A stretch of DNA of 64,000 nucleotides from Dipteronia dyeriana (taxonomy: Eukaryota > Streptophyta > Magnoliopsida > Sapindales > Sapindaceae), in NCBI GenBank assembly GCA_032871835.1, contig CM065296.1, positions 1,994,001 to 2,058,000 of the forward strand, in the 5' to 3' direction. Shown piece after piece: positions 1 to 10,744 of this stretch. The position numbers and the translations under genes were made by a program. Positions within the stretch are counted from its first letter, which is position 1; every line of letters begins with the position of its first letter. The notes beneath the pieces are model-generated. The model was given only the letters and a program-made list of their open reading frames with translations, did not search any database and had not been told where the DNA came from.

Positions 1-336
1 CTAAAATTAAAATTGTACACACACAAAAAAATTTTGAAAAATCAAAAATAGAGAACAAGTACCTACAATCTAACATCGGGGCAGTGAAATCCACTCTTTG
101 CTAAATAATGCTCCACCAATTCATCAGGTATCTGTTATAAAAGGAAAAAAAAACATAGATAGAGATTGTGTCAATTCGATAAATATACAGATTTACAGAA
201 AAACTTAATGAAAACTGCAATTAAAAAAAGATATAGTTACAGTGGGAGTATAGTCCATCAATGACGCGAGAAACTCAGTGAGAGCGGCATCATCGTCGTG
301 CCTTCCGTCGCTTGATTGCTGGTTATTGTGATTCAT
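1..336 (-). CDS. TAF10: TAF10 (TFIID/SAGA subunit), 5' end, partial
   Basis: TAF10 is a histone-fold subunit of TFIID and SAGA acting in the nucleus. Exon 1 (336-241) starts MNHNNQQSSDGRHDDD and encodes 32 residues ending in LMDYTPT, followed by donor GTAACT. Exon 2 (131-67) follows an acceptor TTATAACAG and begins IPDELVEHYLAKSGF, then HCPDVRL, with donor GTAGGT. This matches the N-terminal conserved region of plant TAF10 as I know it. Reading through the exon 2 donor would hit a TAG, which supports splicing there. The histone fold and the rest of the gene lie off the left edge. The gene lies in the same orientation as the SDR gene at 6634-10744. Its upstream region has been copied three times (see the units at 4560-6265). 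Identity is confident; completeness cannot be judged. Confidence 0.88.
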
Positions 337-664
337 CGCCGTCTCTCTCTCGCTTTGCGGATTTTTTTTTCCTTTCTGGTTATGATATATAGAAAAGAAA
401 GTGAGAGGACACGTGGTAATTTGATAGCACTTCAAGGAAAGAAACGGCAGCGTTTTTGGGTGTTGTAATTTGTAAATGCTGCTGAATACTGATTAAACGG
501 AATTTTGAAGCCCAACGAAGATTTTTAGAGGACTAGGTCCATCAATGTTTGGGCTTTTTTTGTTTCCTAGTCCCATGATCTACAATTGTCCAACATGTTA
601 TAAGGACTTAATGACATCTGACCGTTAAAAACTTGAACGGTCAAAATTCTATCATCTATTTTTT
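337..664 (-). promoter_or_regulatory. TAF10: TAF10 proximal promoter and 5'UTR
   Basis: This is the region upstream of the TAF10 ATG. On the minus strand a TATA-like CTATATATCATA lies at about 381-392, some 50 bp before the ATG. A G-box core CACGTG is at 410-415. A pyrimidine-rich tract follows the TATA-like site. All of this is conserved in the three downstream copies, although copy 4 has small changes next to the TATA. The distal end is interrupted at 664/665 by the transposon that runs to about 4535. Confidence 0.55.
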
Positions 665-984
665 GGGGATTTTAGAACTACCCTATTTGAAGGACCGAAT
701 AGCAAATCTACCCTAAAACCTAAAACAATTGCAAAAATGCCCTAAAATTCCCTAAATACCCACACTTATATCTTTACTCAATTTATTACATAATTTATTA
801 GATTTACCTAACTTCACCTAACAATTTACCAACCATCAACTAAAATTTACTAACAAACTCATAAAACCAATAACTAAACATCTAACAATTATATTTTCTC
901 TTCATTTTAATATTTTAGGTTTCAAAAACATTAAGGGAATAAGGTTATTTGAAAGGTAAGTACTACATTGTTATTTATTTTTTC

Positions 985-2053
985 CAACCTTGCACGGACA
1001 CTGACACGGCCACGGGGACACGACACGGTACAATACGGGGACACGGAAAATCTCCAAAAACTAGGACACGGACACGGCAGGACACGGCAATTAAAATAAT
1101 TTTTTAAATTTTTTTTAAATATATATATATATATATATCAAAGATGATTCAATAAAACACAAGCAACAAGTTTATAGAATTCAATGACTTTAAAAACAAA
1201 CATAAACATTGTCACATTACATATTCCAAAATCCAAATGAAACATAATAAAACATCATAAAACATGTTCTTCAATTTTAGTTCCTAGTTCACTTGATTAA
1301 CATTGTCACTACTAAACAGAACTAAATAAAACAGCTTCTAATCGTGGTTCATAAAGGGAAAGATCTGTAATCTCAAGCATCCCTGCAATTTCCATCTCCA
1401 TAGTACACACAAGCAGCCAACAAAACAGAAAAAAGAAAACAAGCTCAGAGAAACAAGTCAACAACAAACCAAAAACCAAATCAAGAATGAAGATCGAAGA
1501 ATGAAGACATGATGTGAAGAAGAGTAGAATACCTGTTGAAGTGAAGCAAAGAATGAAGATCACAGATATGAAGACTTGGATTTGTCGGCGTTCGTCACTT
1601 TGTCGTCGACTTCCTCTTCGTCGGCGTTCGTCGTCGACTCGAGTCGCCGGTGTCCGTCGAGGCGTCGATTCCCTCTTCCCTTTCCTTCTTCTTCCTCTTT
1701 TCTCTTCTCCAGTTCTTGTTTGTTCTGCTTTCATCGATCACACAGATCGAAACTCAAAAGTGTATATAACCCTAACATTACAATTTTACAAAATTCTGAT
1801 TTGACCCCTAAAGTTTTTAAAATTCATAATTTGACCCCAATTTTTTAAAACTTAATTGCAAAATTGCCCCCGCTGTGTCCTAACTGTGTCTTTACCGTGT
1901 CCACCCGTGTCAGCGCCGTGTCCCCACCGTTGACCGTCGAAAAAAGTAACAGACACGTTTTTTCCGTGTCGGACAAGTGTCCAGCCGTGTCAGGCGCGTG
2001 TTCGACACGGACACGTGCCTCAGCCTTTTTTTGTTGTGTCCGTGCTTTAGAGC
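985..2053. mobile_element. Nested non-autonomous DNA element with ACACGG subterminal repeats
   Basis: The left end begins GCACGGACACTGACACGG and the right end finishes with its inverse (…GTGTCCGTGC). Both flanks contain many copies of ACACGG or its complement CCGTGT over 80-170 bp. Subterminal transposase-binding repeats of this kind are typical of hAT-like elements, but no clear 8-bp target duplication was found. The interior includes CT-rich sequence open in several frames, which I do not regard as genes. Confidence 0.5.
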
Positions 2054-2151
2054 TTATAATCCTTATTTTGATAATGGCATTGACATATCATTAGAGTTTT
2101 TAATTTTTTTTCTTAAAATCGAAAGGGTGAAACCAATGAAAAATATTGTCA

Positions 2152-2185
2152 GGTCGTGGTGACCCGATATCGGGTCACCACGACC
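2152..2185. repeat. Perfect 34-bp palindrome
   Basis: The sequence is GGTCGTGGTGACCCGAT followed directly by its exact reverse complement. A further GACCCGATAT copy lies about 30 bp downstream near 2213. It lies next to the DUF1985 fragment, inside the TIR transposon. Confidence 0.95.
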
Positions 2186-2226
2186 CGATAGAAAAAATCA
2201 TCTGGTCAAGATGACCCGATATGGAT

Positions 2227-2604
2227 TCAGAGTATGGATTCAGAGTATGCACCAAAGGTTAGCCCACTAACCAAACAAAACTCCACTGGGCTGAACCGTA
2301 TCACCCCGTTGCCAACATGGTACCACAAAGAAGATGTATTCTCATTGGCATTCTTAACATGACACTCCCTAAGCATGATATGGTGACAAAATTGCTCAGA
2401 CAACACCATATCACCCACATTCAAAAAATGGCCGAAACATGTCACTCCAAACAACTCGAGTTGTTTTGGTGTCAGACGCGACTTAATAAGTCTGATACTT
2501 TCCCAGTTACAATACCCAGTAACTCGAGAAGGAAAACGATCACACTCCTTAATCTTGAGTGATTCAAGTAATTTGGTTCCACCCATGTGTATCGACCTAA
2601 ACAC
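2227..2604 (-). pseudogene. DUF1985 domain fragment (transposon-carried)
   Basis: The open frame of 125 codons includes CFGHFLNVGDMVLSEQFCHH and FSPVEFCLVSGLTFG. It resembles the opening of the DUF1985 domain found in plant MULE-carried Ulp1/DUF1985 genes. A related but longer copy is at 48092-50011 in this window. Only the N-terminal part of the domain is present. There is no catalytic protease region nearby, and the frame ends shortly after the domain's first conserved block. The product, if any, is unlikely to be functional. Confidence 0.6.
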
Positions 2605-3453
2605 ATTTCATAATTATATTCAAACAATTTTAGTTATTAAAACAAAACAAATATAAAAGACAATTTCATCAAAAAATACATTTTTGAAAGTTAGTATATT
2701 AAAGGCCAAAAGCCATAAACCAAAAACAAGCTTACGAAAATACAATCGAAAAACACCAAGCCTTCACCAGAAACAAGCCAAAAACCAAAAACAAACCATT
2801 TACTATGTTTTTATGAGAATACAGACCTCAACACAACAGTAGCATGACAAGACTGTTATGAGGTTTTCGTGTGAGATATAAATACACTAATATCAAATTT
2901 TTTGTGAAGTATATATACACTAATATCAAAAGTTGTGTATAGATTGCAAGTGCAATCCCATTTAATATCAAACTATTGGAAAACCCCCAAATCAAAGTTA
3001 GAAATTACAAACGACCTAATTTTAATCAAAATAAAATCAATCACATATAACTCAACAATTTTTCGAATCTTTTGTTAGGATTCGAAAATTGAAAACCAAA
3101 TAATTTATATTTTAAAACCAAAATCAGAATAATATTATTGGTTGGTTTGATTGTATAAAGTAGCATATTTCCCTCAAAATCAAACAAGTTGACTAATTTT
3201 TAAAATCTCAGGTTCTTCAAATCCTTTTCAAGTTCCAATGATTCTATTTATTTCCCTTGAAACAATTTGAGATGATTACACACAATTCCTTCTCACAGTA
3301 GGTTTACAACAACTTTTAGACATATTGAACCCTAGTAAGATGGAGGTCTCAACAGTTTACCTCAACTATTTGGAATTATAAAATTATAAGCTGCTAGTAG
3401 ATGAAAATTATGTACCACGAAAGCCAAACATACATAGAAAACAAATCCCTGAC

Positions 3454-3565
3454 CTGCTTTCTGTATATCTTTTCTTCAATGGTTCCACTTGTCATTAATC
3501 TGTACACAACGACAGCCTTCTTTTTCCCAATTCAATAAGCACGATCAACACTTTGACTATCAGTA
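3454..3565 (-). pseudogene. Captured exon of a SNF2-family helicase (CHR24/ERCC6-like)
   Basis: On the minus strand, after an acceptor TTTACAG, the frame reads YSTDSQSVDRAY, then a stop, then IGKKKAVVVYRLMTSGTIEE and KIYRKQ, ending at a GT donor. This is SNF2 motif VI, where the family normally has RAYRIGQ. The arginine codon is TGA here, a nonsense change. No other helicase exons were recognised within 1 kb. It therefore looks like a single exon carried by the surrounding transposon rather than a gene. Confidence 0.65.
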
Positions 3566-3999
3566 CTGTAAAGATAAAAATTTACTAATTGATTCAAAAG
3601 CTGATACAGTTACCAACTTACTTTAATGGCAAAGCATGACAAGAAAAATGAAGAAATTAAACCATGGATGACATCATCATAGTAATAATTCATGCATCAA
3701 TATTGTAGTTGCTACTAATTTCGATCAACTTCTGTTAAGATTTTTATATATAAAAAAAAACCAATAAGAGATTTTATACAATGAAGTCAGGTTCTGAACC
3801 AGATATCCAGCAACAAACAAGTGAAACTTAACCACAAGGGTACATGGAATCTTCAAGTCCAATGACCAATAATATTATACTGGTGTAAGCTAATAACAAC
3901 AGATTATTTGGTTTTAAATCAAACCAATCAAACTAGAAAATTGAAAACCCAAATAACAATTTCAACTCAAAATCAGAATAGGGTTCGAAAATCAAATTA

Positions 4000-4345
4000 C
4001 CTCGAAGGCGACGGCGGCTGGAATGGAGACGATGGTTGGAATGTCGACGATGGCTGGAATGGGATGGAGTGGGATCGACGATAATGGCTCGAAGGTGACG
4101 ACGGTGGTTGGAATGGCGACGGTTGGGATCAACGACGATGGCTCAAAGGTGACGACGGCTGTAATGGACGGTGGCTGGAATGGCGACGATTGGGATCAAC
4201 AAAGATGACTCGAAGGCGACGGAGACCGGATTGAAGAAGCTGGCTGGAACGAGATGGAGTGGGATTGACAACGGTGGCTTGAAAGAGACGGTGGCGACGA
4301 TGACTTGAACGGCGACGGTGGCTGGAAGGGCGACGTGTGATAGGG
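4000..4345. repeat. GC-richer GGCGACGG/GGCTGGAATGG repeat tract
   Basis: Short degenerate units such as ggcgacggcggctggaatgg recur about ten times inside the right part of the TIR transposon. The tract is open in several frames on both strands only because of its composition. It is not called as a gene. Confidence 0.6.
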
Positions 4346-4559
4346 TGGCCATATCGGGATAGAGCGACCAGATGATTTAGGTGGCTTGATAATTTGGATG
4401 TTAGGGCAACAAACCATTCTTTTTCATTTAAGACAAGGGTAAAAGCGTCATTTTAGGGCATTTTTGCAATTGAAATAGGTTTTAGGGCAGAGTTGTAAAT
4501 GGTCCCTTAAAATCAGGCATTTTTGCTAAAATCCCTTTTATTAATGCTGATTAAATATT

Positions 4560-5123
4560 GCTCCACCAATTCATCAGGTATCTGTTATAAAAGAAAAAAA
4601 AACATAGATAGAGATTCTATCAAATCGATAAATATACAGATTCAAATAAAAACTTAATGAAAACTACAATTAAAAAAAGATATAGTTACAGTGGGAGTAT
4701 ATTCCATCAATGATGCGAGAAACTCGGTGAGAGCGGCATCATCGTCGTGCCTTATGTCGCTTGATTGCTGGTTATTGTGATTCATCGTCATCTCTCTCTC
4801 GCTCTGCGGATTTTTGTTTTCTTTCTAGTTATGATATATAGAAAAGAAAGTGAGAGGACACGTGGTTATTTGATAGCACTTCAAGGAAAGAAATGGCAGC
4901 GTTTTCGGGTGTAAATGCTGCTGAATACTGATTAAACGGAATTTTGAAGTCCAACGAAGCTTTTTAGCGGACCAGGTCCATCAATGTTTGGGCTTTTTTT
5001 GTTTCCTAGGCCCATGATCTACAATTGTCCAACATGTTATAAGGACTTAATGACATCTGACCGTTAAAAACTTGAACGGTCAAAATTCTTTCATCTATTT
5101 TTTATTAATGCTGATTAAATATT
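4560..5123 (-). pseudogene. TAF10 promoter/exon 1 duplicate, unit 2
   Basis: This direct copy spans the upstream region, 5'UTR, exon 1 (ATG at 4785-4783), intron 1 and the first residues of exon 2 of TAF10. Exon 1 is open and its donor GTAAC is intact; it has substitutions (for example LMEYTPT for LMDYTPT). Exon 2 stops matching after IPDELVE and runs into the upstream region of the TAF10 unit to the left. The TATA-like and G-box sites are present. It could serve as an alternative transcription start whose exon 1 splices to the real exon 2; that is an inference. Confidence 0.8.
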
Positions 5124-5698
5124 GCTCCACCAATTCATCAGGTATCTGTTATAAAAGAAAAAAAAAACATAGATAGAGATTGTGTCAAATCGATAAATAT
5201 ACAAATTCATAGAAAAACTTAATGAAAATTGCAATTAAAAAAAGATATAGTTATAGTGGGAGTATAGTCCATCAATGATGCGAGAAACTAAGTGAGAGCG
5301 GCATCATCGTCGTGCCTTCCGTCGCTTGATTGCTGGTTATTGTGATTCATCGCCGTCTCTCTCTCGCTCTGCGGATTTTTGTTTTCTTTCTAGTTATGAT
5401 ATATAGAAAAGAAAGTGAGAGGACACGTGGTAATTTGATAGCACTTCAAGGAAAGAAACGACAACATTTTCGTGTGTTGTAATTTGTAAATGCTGCTGAA
5501 TACTGATTAAACGGAATTTTGAAGCCCAACGAAGCTTTTCAGCAGACCAGGTCTATCAATGTTTGAGCTTTTTTTGTTTCCTAGGCCCATGATCTACAAC
5601 TGTCCAACATGTTATAAGGACTTAATGACATCTGGCCGTTAAAAACTTGAACGGTCAAAATTCTTTCATCCATTTTTTATTACTGCTGATTAAATATT
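5124..5698 (-). pseudogene. TAF10 promoter/exon 1 duplicate, unit 3 (broken)
   Basis: This has the same organisation as unit 2, with the ATG at 5350-5348. The exon 1 codon after AALT is TAG instead of GAG, and the donor GT has become AT, so this copy cannot encode the TAF10 N-terminus or splice normally. The promoter motifs (TATATAT, CACGTG) remain. Confidence 0.8.
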
Positions 5699-6265
5699 GA
5701 TCCACCAATTCATCAGGTATCTGTTATAAAAGAAAAAAAAACATAGATAGAGATTGTGTCAAATCGATAAATATACAGATTCATAGAAAAACTTAATGAA
5801 AACTGCAATTAAAAAAAGATATAGTTACAGTGGGAGTATAGTCCATCAATGACGTGAGAAACTCAGTGAGAGCGGCATCATCGTCGTGTCTTCCGTCGCT
5901 TGATTGCTGGTTATTGTGATTCATCGTCGTCTCTCTCTCGCTCTGTGGATTTTTGTTTTCTTTCTAGTTATGATATATAGAAATTAAAGTGAGAGGACAC
6001 GTGGTAATTTGATAGCACTTCAAAGAAAGAAACGATAGCGTTTTTGGGTGTTGTAATTTGTAAATGCTGCTGAATACTGATTAAACGGAATTTTAAAGCC
6101 CAACGAAGATTTTCAGCGGACCAGGTCCATCAATGTTTAGGCTTTTTTTGTTTCCTAGGCCCATGATCTACAATTGTCGAACATGTTATAAATGACATCT
6201 GACCATTAAAAACTTAAACGGTCAAAATTCTTTCATCTATTTTTTATTTATACTGATTAAATATT
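5699..6265 (-). pseudogene. TAF10 promoter/exon 1 duplicate, unit 4
   Basis: This is the most distal copy, with the ATG at 5924-5922. Exon 1 is open (FLTSLMDYTPT) and the donor is intact. Beyond 6265 the sequence continues into unique DNA, so this is the outer edge of the array. The bases next to the TATA-like site have changed (gaaattaaag for gaaaagaaag). Confidence 0.8.
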
Positions 6266-6633
6266 TGAAACTAAATATAGATATCGCCATATTTTAGTTT
6301 CTAATATCAAAACTATCCATGACTACACATCACTGAAATCCATATTTACTTCCTTGCTAATGACCAATCAAGCTATCAATCATATATCCATTGAAACCAA
6401 TATTTACTTTAAATCATTTTGACAAATGATCCGCATGACAACTTTATTGTGCCAAGAACAAGAGCAGGAGACAAATGTTCCCATCTCAAATACACTCAAA
6501 CAGTGACAAAAATCCAAACGTAGACATTATGTGAAGCAGTTCTATTTCGACAAGGATAAACTATTTCATAGTTGAAGGCTCTCTATATTGGTGACGAAAA
6601 GAAAGGAAAAAGAACGTGAAGAATTCAACAAAT

Positions 6634-9600
6634 CTATCTCGACCTTTGCTGACTATAACGCAGTATTCCATGGGCGTCTATGAGGCCAGGAGGAAAAACG
6701 GGATCAGTCGCGGCTCTCACAGCAACCTTTGCCACGGCAGTGACGTTGACAGGAGGAGTGAACAGAGGTCCAACAAATGGCAGCTGGTTTAGCGATTTTG
6801 CGTGTTGGAGAACCTGCAGAGATTTGAGTATAATAATTCAGTCAGTCAATACTTCACCAACCATGAGCTTCCTCGATGGATGAGGTGGAGTTTGACAGTT
6901 TTCTTGGGAATGCTTTTGCATCCAAGTTACGATAACAATCCAATGAAGTAAATTAAAAAAAAAAAAAAAAAAAAACCAACTTTGAACTCTCATCTTCCTC
7001 ACTAAGAAAACCAGGTGAGGAAGATAAGGGAGTCCTTGGCACAAAGTAACAAAGATGGGTTGCTCCACATGACAGATTATGTTCAAGTTTAGAGTGCTTT
7101 TTGATCTTTAATAGCTCCAGTATAGAATGGAAAACAAACACGATGAAAATATATAAATTCAATGTATGAAGGAAAGCACAAGCTATTTACCATCTCGAGA
7201 GGAGAACCCACTACGCCTAGAGGCACCTTTATGCTCCCAACAGTTCTAGTACCATATATAAACCCAGGCCTCAAAATCACTCCTGCAAGACACGTGCAAA
7301 GTCACATAGTAAAAGCATTAACTGGTAATTCAGTCTTCACTGCATGAAGAAGAAATGTACACGGAAGCAGAAACACTAGATTGTAGAAACAAAGACAAAT
7401 TTGATTTTATAACCATAGTTGGATTTTGCAAAAGGGTTTTCTTCACTATTGAGATTTGGAAGCTCTAGATTGTTCGACTCCGCAATCTTTTCTTTATGCT
7501 AACATTACTACATAAGAAAAAATAAACTCACCTCCATAAGGGAATTTGGTCAATAACTCTGTTTCAGCAGCTCTCTACAACAAACATGACAAAAATGGTA
7601 TGAGATAGGATATAGGGTCCTTGTAAAATAATAACTTTAAGATTCATCTTTTCGAATTCTCGGATTATCTATTACTTCCTAATATTCACTAGGAAGCAGC
7701 AAAAGTGGAAGACAATACCTTGCCTTCATAATATCCTTGCAGTATGTAATTCACCACACCAAAGTCAGCAGCAGATATATAAACAAATCTCTTTACACCT
7801 GTAGTTAAAGAGAAGGGACAATCAATCTATGGAAATGAGTAGAACAATCTATCGCATCCAATAAGAAGCCAACTTCATCATCATACATTATACTGTACCA
7901 ATCACATGCACAAAATTTTTGGCTATGATGAGATAACAAACAATAATAGAATTTGAAGCATTACTTAAATCAATAATCTAAGAGGGCCGGGCCTATTAGA
8001 TATAAGGCCAGATTAAAGGGCTCTAAGGTAAAGGAAGCAGCATGAACTGCTAAAGAAAACTAAACTGGATTCTGGATAATGTAAGTTCCAACAACGTCAA
8101 ATAATGAACACCCAGCAGTAAAACCATCAAACCGTGCTCAACCTGAACATCAACAATGCAAATGAAGAACACACCATTTGTCTGTGATGATTCATTATAT
8201 ATAATGATAACAGTTTGGTAATCTGCCTACTTCAAGAACATATGATCTGTAAAAATTCCACATTTACTTGGTCATTTCCAGAATTAAGAAGATAGCCATC
8301 AAGTTGAAGTGTAACACCCAATAACCTGGGTTTTGAGAACAAGTGAAACATCTCAGACAATGCAATCGATAACATCAGCCAATCCAATGGTAGCTAATTC
8401 CAGATTAGCATAATTATTAGATAAGCAACAACTTTAACCATCAGGCATATAGTTTGCATAACGCTTCTTAGAACTTTTCCCAGCTAAATTAGAGTTTTTA
8501 AGCAACAAGATCTATACAACCATGCATATATATACCTTTTTCTGCAGCAACTCTGATCGCATTGATATTTGCAGTACCATTAATCTTGTACATGTAAGAG
8601 TTGGATCCGAAACCACCAACACAGGAGATCTAGAAAATAAAACTCGAGTTAGCCCAAGACCAACATCTGACCAAGGAAAGTAATAAACACATCATGAATC
8701 ATAGTCATGTCCAAAGCAAATAGCAGACAAAATAAATCTACAAGCATATGATAGGACAGTCTTGAAGAATTAATTGGAATACATACAACAGCAGTCACTC
8801 CATTAAAAGCTTCCTTCCACGAATCAGGTGAGAGAAGGTTTCCTGACAATTTTGATAGTTATTAGAGATATCGCAAAATCCCAAATATATGGTCATCAAG
8901 ATACAAACAAGACAATAAAGCAAACCTTGATGCCAAGTTATATTGTTAGCCCAAGAATCATGCAAAGATGACCTAACAGACCTGAAAGAAAAAAACAACT
9001 TCAATGGGAAACAGGATGGGTAAGATGATATATAAATCACTTTACAAGCCATGGTAGAGAATGAAAAAGATATCCAAGAAAATAGGTATCTTGACGAATT
9101 AATAATATACCATAGGCCTCAGATCCCAAGATCCAAACAGAAAATCAAGCTGGTTAAAAGACCAAAGCAGGCATTATTTGAAATTTTATTCAGTATGGAT
9201 TTCATCTGTGAGACTGTAAGAGCTAATTTAGTTAAAACGTGGCATTGGAATACATGTGCCCATGTCATAAAATAAAAATCAATAGCAACTTCTAGTCATA
9301 TAATGATCAGTTTATACAACTTCTAGCCATATAATGATCAGTTTGTACAACTTCTAGTCGTGTAACAATCCATAACTTGATGAGATCAGATTGTCCTGTT
9401 AAGCAGATCTTTCTCAGAATGAAAAAGATATCCAAGAAAACAGGTATCTTGACGAATTAATAATATACCATAGGCCTCAGATCCCAAGATCCAAACAGAA
9501 AATCAAGCTGCTTAAAAGACCAAAGCAGGCATTATTTGAAATTTTATTCAGTATGGATTTCATCTGTGAGACTGTAAGAGCTAATTTAGTTAAAACGTGG

Positions 9601-10744
9601 CATTGGAATACATGTGCCCATGTCATAAAATAAAAATCAATAGCAACTTCTAGTCATATAATGATCAGTTTATACAACTTCTAGCCATATAATGATCAGT
9701 TTGTACAACTTCTAGTCGTGTAACAATCCATAACTTGATGAGATCAGATTGTCCTGTTAAGCAGATCTTTCTCAGAATAAATTTTGATGGCTGACAAATT
9801 GACAGTAAAAGCAATTCTTTCATATAGAAAGCAATGACAAATGGGCATTTTCTGCAAGGGATAGGTACAGAAGCTAATCATACTGACTGGTCAAAATTTT
9901 CATAAGCAGCCATCCATTCACATAACTAAGCACTAACCATGAAAAAAAAAAAGACGGGTGAGTTGTAATGATAATTCCAGTACCTGCTAAGGCTAGACAC
10001 AACGACACCACGATCCAAAGCTTCTCTCAAGATATGCGAGCCAACAAACCCACTTCCACCCAAAACAAGCAACTAAATCAAAGCAAATCAAATCGCACAT
10101 AAGTCAAAATGCAGAACACATCCAAAGTGTGAATAACCCAATACACGATATCCAAATAGTCCTCGCAACATCGTACCTTATCAGTTGGAGGCGGAGGTAC
10201 ATTAACCGTTTCAGCTTCCTCAACTTTAAGGGGTTCATCAACCTTACTAGAATCCGTAGACAGATACCTCCCACTCCTCGATGCAGCAATCGCACTGTCT
10301 CAACACAACAAACAAGGAGATAACAAACAATAACCCGGTGCATTTTTCGCAAGAGTGGGTACTCCATTCAACAATTTACCATAACTATACAAATATACAC
10401 ACGACATTTGTCTAAAAACTACCAAAAAACATCAGATAATCTGCAATTGGGGTCCTAATACTGTATTATAAGACAATGCATTTGCTTCAATTGATGGAAA
10501 AACAGAAGACAACGATTCATATGTGAAATTGACTAAATAAATAAACAGCAACAAAATTCAATAAAAACATATAATCAAATATATACACACACGCATATAT
10601 GAAATTTGTTAATTAGAACTCAAAAATTAAGGTCATCAATACGGTGTCGTCGGATAATAATAATAATAAAATAATAATTGAAACTTACCGAAACTGAGAC
10701 AGTGATTGTCGTGATTGGATCAATCGTGACAGAAATCTCTTCAT
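6634..10744 (-). CDS. NAD(P)-binding Rossmann protein, atypical SDR (Coq11/YLR290C-like), mitochondrial
   Basis: This ten-exon gene totals 864 coding nt (287 aa). Exons: 10744-10689, 10294-10177, 10072-9984, 8981-8926, 8842-8787, 8629-8536, 7798-7719, 7574-7532, 7282-7191, 6813-6634. Every junction is GT-AG and the phases agree throughout. The N-terminus MKRFLSRLIQSRQSLSQFR is arginine-rich and acid-free, as in a mitochondrial presequence. The dinucleotide loop LLVLGGSGFVGSHI is at residues 59-72. YYEGK (179-183) fits the YxxxK catalytic motif, and RPGFIYG follows. Plant homologues (for example the At5g10730/At5g15910 type) share this layout. The family resembles yeast Coq11, tied to coenzyme Q metabolism, but the substrate is unknown. 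Intron 3 carries a 358-bp tandem duplication. All exons look intact. Confidence 0.9.
9059..9774. repeat. 358-bp tandem duplication in an intron
   Basis: Units 9059-9416 and 9417-9774 are nearly identical; I found two substitutions (aatagg/aacagg and ctggtt/ctgctt). Both lie within intron 3 of the SDR gene. Inside each unit a ~28-bp motif (AACTTCTAGYCRTRTAAYRATC) is itself repeated three times. The high identity implies a recent event. Confidence 0.95.

Larger units (their letters stand above)
666..4535. mobile_element. 3.9-kb TIR transposon (MULE-like) with captured gene fragments
   Basis: The left end (GGGATTTTAG..., 666-~745) and the reverse complement of the right end (to 4535) match over about 85 bp, including the shared block CCCTAAAACCT and CAATTGCAAAAATGCCCTA. 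The insertion interrupts the first TAF10 promoter unit. The empty-site sequence CATCTATTTTTTATTAATGCTG is preserved between units 2 and 3 (about 5088-5112). Only TTTT appears on both sides, so the expected 9-bp MULE duplication is not visible. The internal region holds a DUF1985 fragment, a SNF2 exon, a nested element and GGCGACGG-type repeats. Long TIRs plus captured host exons suggest a Mutator-like (Pack-MULE) element; the class is an inference. Confidence 0.6.

Noticed and set aside
1312..1848. Overlapping open frames of 90-140 codons on both strands
   Set aside because: CT-rich sequence inside a non-autonomous transposon; frames exist in three registers at once and show no domain.
4023..4417. 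Open frames of 61-73 codons on both strands
   Set aside because: Created by the GGCGACGG/GGCTGGAATGG repeat; composition only.
6838..7347. Several short frames on both strands
   Set aside because: They overlap exons 9 and 10 of the SDR gene and the poly-A tract in an intron; the spliced model explains the conserved parts.
9051..9275. 74-codon plus-strand frame
   Set aside because: Lies in intron 3 of the SDR gene within the tandem duplication; the second unit does not preserve it as a gene and there is no domain.
10104..10367. 87-codon minus-strand frame
   Set aside because: Reads exon 2 of the SDR gene in the wrong frame; the correct frame joins exons 1 and 3 with agreeing phases.
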